From positions 1-11,268 of the forward strand of contig CALZMK010000022.1 of the NCBI GenBank assembly GCA_945788545.1: a DNA stretch of 11,268 nt, written 5' to 3'. This document shows, piece after piece, positions 7,534 through 11,268 of the stretch (position 1 is the stretch's first letter; each line of letters opens with the position of its first letter). This DNA is from an uncultured Prevotella sp. Its GTDB lineage: Bacteria > Bacteroidota > Bacteroidia > Bacteroidales > Bacteroidaceae. The notes under the pieces were generated by a model that made no database searches, was not told where the DNA came from, and saw nothing but the letters and a program-made list of their open reading frames with translations. A program made the translations under genes and the position numbers.

Positions 7534-8030
7534 TACTTCCTGACGCTTTCTATTGTGAGAATAATCACCAACGAAATAATTGCACTGCCCAATACCTGTG
7601 CAACCCACTGGGAGAAATTAAAGAAACTGAAAGTCTCGAGTGTGAAAAACACAATGCAATAGAGCAATGTGAGCATGGCGGCAAAGAAACTGAATTTTCC
7701 GTAGCCAAGGGTCTTTAGCGACGGCATGAGATTTTCAGCTGCATCACGCTGCACAAACAGTTCCATGAAATAGGGCTGCACGGCACCGATGAGCGTGAGC
7801 GAGGCGGCAGCCACTCCGGGGGTGTTCGACAGGGCATCGACAGTCACTCCGAGGGCAAAGCTCCAGAGCAATATTCCCCATTTGGGATAGTTGCGCTCAA
7901 GCTTTATTATCATATATATATATATAAGAGGTGTAGCGCATCCAAAAAGATGGATGCGGTTGAACACGAATGCCTGTGCCAAGCAAAGCACGGCAAAGAC
8001 GCCTAATTGCCTTAATAAGTCTATCGTCAT
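7533..8030 (-). CDS. mreD: Rod shape-determining protein MreD
   Basis: A small integral membrane protein of the rod complex that bridges MreC and the RodA/PBP2 synthase. The 165 residues are almost entirely hydrophobic helices, about five, which is the family size and topology (E. coli MreD is 162). MreD is poorly conserved in sequence, so the call relies on topology, length and its position between mreC and mrdA, together with features such as the loop KLERNYPKWG and the following segment GVTVDALSNTPGVAAAS, which matches the conserved G-x-x-x-D-x-x-S region of the family. It starts 22 bases after mreC and its stop codon shares a base with the mrdA GTG. A 15-base AT run lies within codons 35-40. 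Confidence 0.9.
   Translation of the reverse strand: MTIDLLRQLGVFAVLCLAQAFVFNRIHLFGCATPLIYIYMIIKLERNYPKWGILLWSFALGVTVDALSNTPGVAAASLTLIGAVQPYFMELFVQRDAAENLMPSLKTLGYGKFSFFAAMLTLLYCIVFFTLETFSFFNFSQWVAQVLGSAIISLVIILTIESVRK
7912..7926. repeat. AT dinucleotide run within mreD
   Basis: Fifteen bases of uninterrupted alternating A and T (7.5 units) encode I36-Y37-I38-Y39 and the start of M40 in the second membrane segment of MreD. The repeat is in coding DNA and not a multiple of three, so a one-unit slip would shift the frame and end the protein early. Confidence 0.9.
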
Positions 8031-8052
8031 CTCTGTTTTTCTTTACTTGCTG

Positions 8053-8919
8053 TCATTCCTTGTTGCCCCTTGCCAATGAGTCGCGGGCTGCCTCCATCAG
8101 TCTTGTGCGCTCGGCTATTCCCTTGTCGCTTATCACGCACACGTCGCGCACGTTGCCAAAGTCGGTGGTCAACTGCACCTTGAGCCTATACGACAATCCG
8201 TCGCGCGAGTTATATACCTCGATAATCTTGCCGACGAGGACGCCGGGAGGGAATATCGACGAATATCCGCTCGTCTCCACCCAGTCGCCACGTTTAAACT
8301 TGGCATGCCTGGGCACATCCTCCACATAGGCTATACTTGCGTCGCCGCCCTGCCATTTCAGATAGCCGAAATAGCCGCGGTGGCGTATGGCACAGCTGAT
8401 GCGCGAGTGATAGTTGAGCACCGGCATCACGATAGAATAGTGGTCGGAGACAAGATACACCACTCCCACCACACCATTGCCGCATGCCACTCCCATGTCT
8501 TTCTCCACGCCGTCCTTGCTTCCACGGTCGATGGTCATGAGGTTGTCGTTGCGGTCAACGGAGTTGCTTACCACCTTGGCAGGTATGAGTTGGTATCTGC
8601 TCAAGAATTCCAGTTCGTTGCGCTCGGCTATCGTCGTGTCCTTTGTCAGGTCGGCATACAACCGCGAGAGTTGGTTTACCTGGCGCTCGAGATAGAAATT
8701 ACGCAGCGTGAGGTCTTTGTTGACCTTGGTGAGCGAGAAGAACGACTCGACATCTGCTTCGAGTTCGTATAACTTTCCCACTACGGCATTGGCCGACGTA
8801 AACCACACACTGCCCTGATAGCTGTTGAACTGGAAGAGGAGCACGAAGCTGATCACTTCGAGCACCACAAACAGCAGCCAATGATAGTACTTCGATAAAA
8901 ATTCGAGTAGGTTGCGCAT
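8053..8919 (-). CDS. mreC: Rod shape-determining protein MreC
   Basis: MreC is a bitopic membrane protein whose periplasmic part binds and activates PBP2 and links it to MreB and MreD. The 288 residues show a short cytoplasmic start, one membrane helix (about 13-31), a helical likely coiled-coil stretch (about 48-90), and the periplasmic beta domains with NLMTIDRGSKDGV (126-138), VVGVV (150-154) and PPGVLVGKI (224-232), all typical of the family in the right order. The C-terminal ~25 residues are charged and not conserved. The ATG at 8919 lies 1 base after the mreB stop codon, so coupling to mreB translation is likely; mreD follows after 22 bases. The length is ordinary for Bacteroidales. Confidence 0.95.
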   Translation of the reverse strand: MRNLLEFLSKYYHWLLFVVLEVISFVLLFQFNSYQGSVWFTSANAVVGKLYELEADVESFFSLTKVNKDLTLRNFYLERQVNQLSRLYADLTKDTTIAERNELEFLSRYQLIPAKVVSNSVDRNDNLMTIDRGSKDGVEKDMGVACGNGVVGVVYLVSDHYSIVMPVLNYHSRISCAIRHRGYFGYLKWQGGDASIAYVEDVPRHAKFKRGDWVETSGYSSIFPPGVLVGKIIEVYNSRDGLSYRLKVQLTTDFGNVRDVCVISDKGIAERTRLMEAARDSLARGNKE

Positions 8920-8920
8920 T

Positions 8921-9943
8921 TTATCTCATCAGGAATGAGAATCTGTCAACGTTCTTCAATGCTATGCCAGCACCCTTTGCCACACTGTGGAGCGGGTCCT
9001 CGGCAATGTGGAATGGAATATTTATCTTGTCCTGCAGACGCTTGTCGAGTCCACGGAGCAATGCACCGCCACCACTGAGGTAGATACCGTTCTTGACGAT
9101 GTCGGCATATAGTTCGGGAGGAGTGTTCTCAAGGGCTGAGAGCACTGCGTTCTCAATCTTTGCCACGGTCTTGTCGAGACAGTGGGCAATCTCCTGATAG
9201 CATACGGGCACCTCCATCGGAAGGGCTGTGATGCGGTTAGGTCCATGCACAACATAGTCCTCGGGAGCCTCGTCGCCAAGGTCGGTGAGGGCTGAGCCCA
9301 CATGTATCTTGATACGCTCAGCCATACGCTCGCTCACCTTCACGTTGTGCTGGCGGCTCATGTATTCCTGTATGTCGGCAGTGAGGTCGTCACCGGCAAT
9401 GCGTATTGAGTTGTTGCTGACGATACCTCCGAGCGAGATGACGGCAATCTCGGTAGATCCACCACCGATATCCACAATCATATTACCCTCGGGAGCCTCA
9501 ACGTCGATACCGATACCGATGGCAGCAGCCATTGGTTCGAAGATAAGATATACATCACGTCCGTCGGCATGCTCGGCTGAGTCGCGCACGGCACGCAGCT
9601 CCACCTCGGTAGAGCCTGAGGGCACACCGATTACCATACGGAGTGAGGGGGAGAAGAGGCGGCTGCCGGTATGCACCATCTTGATGAGTCCGCGCATCAT
9701 CTGCTCGCAGGCAGAGAAGTCGGCTATCACACCATCGCGCAACGGGCGTATGGTGCGGATATTGGCGTGCTCCTTCTCATACATCATCTTTGCCTTCTCG
9801 CCCACGGCAATCATCTTGTCGGTGCGGCGGTCGAGGGCAACAACCGATGGCTCGTCAACCACAATCTTGTCATCCGAGATGATGATGGTGTTGGCCGTTC
9901 CGAGGTCCATCGCTATTTCCTGAACAAACGAAAAAAATCCCAT
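8921..9943 (-). CDS. mreB: Actin-like cell shape protein MreB
   Basis: MreB forms ATP-dependent antiparallel double filaments on the inner face of the membrane and directs the moving rod complex. The 340 residues (usual family length 330-350) contain the actin-fold motifs in order: phosphate 1 DLGTANT (13-19), the PLRDGVIADF connector (67-76), VIGVPSGST (104-112), phosphate 2 VDIGGGSTE (157-165) and the adenosine motif LSGGGALLRGL (289-299). The N-terminus MGFFSFVQEI is amphipathic and may help membrane binding. At EPMAAAIG the residue before the conserved Glu136 is Phe135, whereas E. coli has a second Glu; I think this is a Bacteroidota feature but could not check. The start follows purH by 36 bases containing an 8-base tandem repeat and no obvious promoter, so it is probably read from the purH promoter. 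Confidence 0.97.
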   Translation of the reverse strand: MGFFSFVQEIAMDLGTANTIIISDDKIVVDEPSVVALDRRTDKMIAVGEKAKMMYEKEHANIRTIRPLRDGVIADFSACEQMMRGLIKMVHTGSRLFSPSLRMVIGVPSGSTEVELRAVRDSAEHADGRDVYLIFEPMAAAIGIGIDVEAPEGNMIVDIGGGSTEIAVISLGGIVSNNSIRIAGDDLTADIQEYMSRQHNVKVSERMAERIKIHVGSALTDLGDEAPEDYVVHGPNRITALPMEVPVCYQEIAHCLDKTVAKIENAVLSALENTPPELYADIVKNGIYLSGGGALLRGLDKRLQDKINIPFHIAEDPLHSVAKGAGIALKNVDRFSFLMR

Positions 9944-9953
9944 GTGTATAGAA

Positions 9954-9985
9954 CTTTAATTCTTTAATCCTTTAATTTTTTAATT
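9954..9985. repeat. Tandem 8-base repeat between purH and mreB
   Basis: Four adjacent copies of CTTTAATT (CTTTAATT, CTTTAATC, CTTTAATT, TTTTAATT) fill the gap between the two genes and include the purH stop codon in the last copy. As RNA from the minus strand it is an A-rich, unstructured leader just before mreB, a context that favours initiation in Bacteroidota, where Shine-Dalgarno sites are rare. Copy-number change would alter the spacing between the genes. Confidence 0.75.
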
Positions 9986-10576
9986 TTTCAAAAACCACTC
10001 GTGAATAGCTGTGTCGTAGTGGCTGCTCACACCGAAGGCACGCTCGGCAAACATCTTGCGGTCCTCGATGTCGGTGGCGGCACCCTTCTTGTTGAGGATG
10101 TCGAGCAATACACCGTATTCAGCCTTGCTGGGCACAATCACAACGTCCTTGAAATTCTTCGCTCCGGCACGGATGAGCGAAATACCGCCGATGTCTATCT
10201 TCTCGATGATGTCGGCCTCGGATGCACCGCTTGCCACGGTGTCCTCGAATGGATAGAGATCAACGATTACCAAGTCAATCTCGGGTATCTCATACTGCTT
10301 CATCTGCTCCTGGTCGCCCTCGTTGTCACGACGTCCGAGAATACCTCCAAACACCTTCGGATGGAGAGTCTTCACTCTGCCACCGAGGATTGAGGGATAA
10401 GTGGTGACATCCTCCACCTTCTGGCACTCATAACCGAGTGACTCGATAAACTTCTGTGTACCACCTGTCGAGAGGAATTTCACACCTTCTTCATTGAGCT
10501 TCTTAAGCAGCTCGTCCAATCCATCCTTGTGGAAAACCGATACTAATGCGGTCTTAATCTGTTTCTTTTCAGCCAT
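9980..10576 (-). CDS. purH: Stand-alone IMP cyclohydrolase domain (PurH N-terminal half)
   Basis: The 198-residue product matches the N-terminal IMP cyclohydrolase domain of PurH, which closes the ring of FAICAR to give IMP, the last step of de novo purine synthesis. Visible motifs: TALVSVFHKDGL (9-20), FLSTGGT (34-40), YPSILGGRVKTLHPKVFGGIL (60-80, with R67 and K69 of the substrate site), DLVIVDLYPFE, IDIGGISLIRAGAKN and SSHYDTAI near the end. Bacterial PurH is normally about 505-530 residues, with a C-terminal AICAR formyltransferase domain. Here the stop comes right at the domain boundary and mreB begins 36 bases later, with no remnant of the second domain. Stand-alone cyclohydrolase and formyltransferase proteins are known in some archaea and bacteria, so the other activity is probably encoded elsewhere. 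Gene symbol follows the family. It leads the mre operon and has its own promoter. Confidence 0.9.
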   Translation of the reverse strand: MAEKKQIKTALVSVFHKDGLDELLKKLNEEGVKFLSTGGTQKFIESLGYECQKVEDVTTYPSILGGRVKTLHPKVFGGILGRRDNEGDQEQMKQYEIPEIDLVIVDLYPFEDTVASGASEADIIEKIDIGGISLIRAGAKNFKDVVIVPSKAEYGVLLDILNKKGAATDIEDRKMFAERAFGVSSHYDTAIHEWFLKN

Positions 10577-10577
10577 A

Positions 10578-10591
10578 ATATAACGTTATAT
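10578..10591. other. Perfect 14-base palindrome at the purH start
   Basis: ATATAACGTTATAT reads the same on both strands and lies one base before the purH start codon, in the predicted 5' leader. A palindrome this close to a start could be an operator for a dimeric repressor or a weak RNA hairpin covering the initiation region. Its AT-richness makes chance a reasonable alternative. Confidence 0.4.
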
Positions 10592-10615
10592 ATATAATAT
10601 GTGTAATTCAGGCTG

Positions 10616-10645
10616 CAAAATTACAAAATTCCAACGATATAACAA
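10616..10645 (-). promoter_or_regulatory. Promoter of the purH-mre operon
   Basis: On the minus strand TTG (10645-10643) is followed by 19 bases and TAATTTTG (10623-10616), matching the Bacteroidota TTTG / TAnnTTTG pattern at the normal spacing. Transcription would begin about 5 bases later and give a leader of about 35 bases before the purH ATG, including the AT palindrome. The next gaps downstream are short, so this promoter probably serves all six genes through rodA. Confidence 0.6.
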
Positions 10646-10666
10646 GGAAAAAAGTGTTTTTTTTCC
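10646..10666 (-). terminator. Weak hairpin terminator after the Fur gene
   Basis: GGAAAAAA and TTTTTTCC, separated by five bases, can pair in an 8-bp stem, and on the minus strand the 3' arm is itself a U run. An overlapping alternative pairs AAGTG with CACTT followed by six U. It lies 29 bases after the Fur stop codon and directly before the purH promoter. The stem is nearly all A-U, so efficiency is doubtful. Confidence 0.35.
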
Positions 10667-10694
10667 ACTTCTTTATCGTTTTTCTTGTCTAAGG

Positions 10695-11099
10695 TCAGTT
10701 TTTGCAATGCGGACACACTCCCTTTATCACATATTCCGCCTCATTCATCTCATATCCATCGGGCAATTCGACGATGGGTATCTGATAGTCTTCAAGGCAA
10801 TATGTCTGTCCGCATTTCATGCATGTGAAGTGTATATGGTTGAGGTGGCTGCTGTTGGTGCAACGGCACACGCAGTACTTCTGCTGACCGGTGCCGTCGT
10901 CTATCTCATGCAGCAGTTGGTGCTCGGTGAACAGGCGCAGTGCACGGAAGATGCTCGACCTGTCCATGTGGGGCATCAGCTCCTCCATGTCGCTCAGGGT
11001 GAATGTCTCCTGCTGCCTTACGGCCTGTTCCCACACGAGTATTCTCACTGCCGTGGGTTTCACTCCGTGTTCTGTCAAATGTTCCTCTATTTTTTCCAT
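10695..11099 (-). CDS. Fur-family zinc-containing transcriptional regulator
   Basis: A 134-residue repressor of the Fur family (Fur, Zur, PerR and relatives), which bind DNA as dimers when loaded with metal or lose binding on oxidation. The N-terminal winged helix covers about 1-80, with KPTAVRILVWEQ, FTLSDMEELM (33-42) and the recognition helix region MDRSSIFRALRLF (45-57). The dimerisation domain has H85, H88 and H90 (HLNHIHF), the CxxC pair C93/C96 and the final C129-x-x-C132, which form the structural zinc site of the family. Extra cysteines C76, C78, C80 and C101 are present. Which metal or signal it senses cannot be decided from the sequence. The ATG at 11099 is the only start giving a complete DNA-binding domain. 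It has its own promoter directly upstream and is the same strand as purH, but separated from it by 118 bases with a likely terminator. Confidence 0.9.
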   Translation of the reverse strand: MEKIEEHLTEHGVKPTAVRILVWEQAVRQQETFTLSDMEELMPHMDRSSIFRALRLFTEHQLLHEIDDGTGQQKYCVCRCTNSSHLNHIHFTCMKCGQTYCLEDYQIPIVELPDGYEMNEAEYVIKGVCPHCKN

Positions 11100-11104
11100 G
11101 GGTG

Positions 11105-11135
11105 CAAATTTACTGCTTTTTTCTCAATTACGCAA
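11105..11135 (-). promoter_or_regulatory. Promoter of the Fur-family gene
   Basis: On the minus strand TTG (11135-11133), 20 bases, then TAAATTTG (11112-11105) gives a good Bacteroidota promoter. The -7 box ends only five bases before the ATG, which puts the predicted transcription start at or next to the start codon. No other promoter-like pair at the right spacing is evident between here and the window end. Confidence 0.55.
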
Positions 11136-11159
11136 CATTTTTCCCTTTTTTATATTGAA

Positions 11160-11219
11160 AAGAGCCACCGCCCCGGCAGTTCTTCAAGAGCCACCGTTCC
11201 AGGCAGTTTTGCTGCCTGG
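11160..11219. repeat. 26-base direct repeat with a hairpin
   Basis: Two adjacent units (11160-11185 and 11186-11211) both begin AAGAGCCACCG and contain GGCAGTT, differing by a few substitutions and a one-base shift. The second continues into a perfect hairpin: CCAGGCAG (11199-11206), a five-base loop, CTGCCTGG (11212-11219). The stem has no T run on either strand, so it is not a clear terminator. The composition is richer in G+C than the adjoining A/T-rich Fur promoter. It may be a fragment of a genome repeat; I do not recognise the family. Confidence 0.65.
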
Positions 11220-11268
11220 CCTTGCCCTCATCGCATTAACCACCGCCACAACCATCACTCCCACATCC
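11220..11268. other. Unassigned window end
   Basis: This 49-base C-rich stretch has no recognisable start, motif or repeat and is too short to assign to a gene. It may be the edge of a neighbouring gene or more intergenic DNA. Confidence 0.5.

Noticed and set aside
7534..7608. ATG start 25 codons upstream for PBP2
   Set aside because: The extra residues come from mreD read in another frame; the GTG at 7533 gives the family-type N-terminus.
9285..9923. A 212-codon open frame on the plus strand opposite mreB
   Set aside because: Low-complexity Ser/Arg/Ile composition and full overlap with the conserved mreB frame mark it as a shadow.

Overview
The window looks like the chromosome of a Bacteroidota species, most likely Bacteroidales and close to Prevotella or Bacteroides. 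Several things support this: a GldH lipoprotein gene, a PSP1/RicT protein of the Bacteroidota type, the gene order purH-mreB-mreC-mreD-mrdA-rodA that I recall from Bacteroides, and promoters resembling the Bacteroidota consensus (TTTG, about 20 bases, TAnnTTTG) rather than sigma70 boxes. I see no rRNA, tRNA, CRISPR array, insertion sequence or prophage gene. This is mostly a conserved core region.

Left block (1-4229, plus strand): a short AT-rich intergenic region holds a likely divergent minus-strand promoter for a gene outside the window and a -7 box for metF (5,10-methylenetetrahydrofolate reductase). Between metF and the next gene lies a pair of inverted hairpins, each with GTAG at its foot, which looks like a REP/BIME repeat. 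Then come holB (DNA polymerase III delta' clamp-loader subunit), ricT (PSP1 protein with clustered cysteines and a repetitive Gln/Pro/Lys tail) and gldH (lipoprotein), closely spaced or overlapping.

Right block (4233-10576, minus strand): a compact cell-elongation operon transcribed leftwards, starting with a short purH-type gene and continuing mreB, mreC, mreD, mrdA (PBP2) and rodA. Gaps run from 36 bases down to overlaps, so one transcript is likely. MreB filaments, MreC/MreD, the SEDS glycosyltransferase RodA and the transpeptidase PBP2 form the rod complex that builds lateral peptidoglycan. The purH gene encodes only the IMP cyclohydrolase domain; the AICAR transformylase half is absent here. 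rodA and gldH converge with 3 bases between their stop codons.

Right end (10577-11268): a promoter for purH, a weak terminator, a Fur-family zinc-binding regulator on the minus strand whose promoter suggests a nearly leaderless mRNA, and about 170 gene-free bases with a 26-base direct repeat and a hairpin.

The observations most worth a second look are the REP-like pair, the single-domain purH, the Fur promoter/start arrangement and the repeats in coding DNA (ricT tail, AT run in mreD). I did not find a convincing new multi-gene system.
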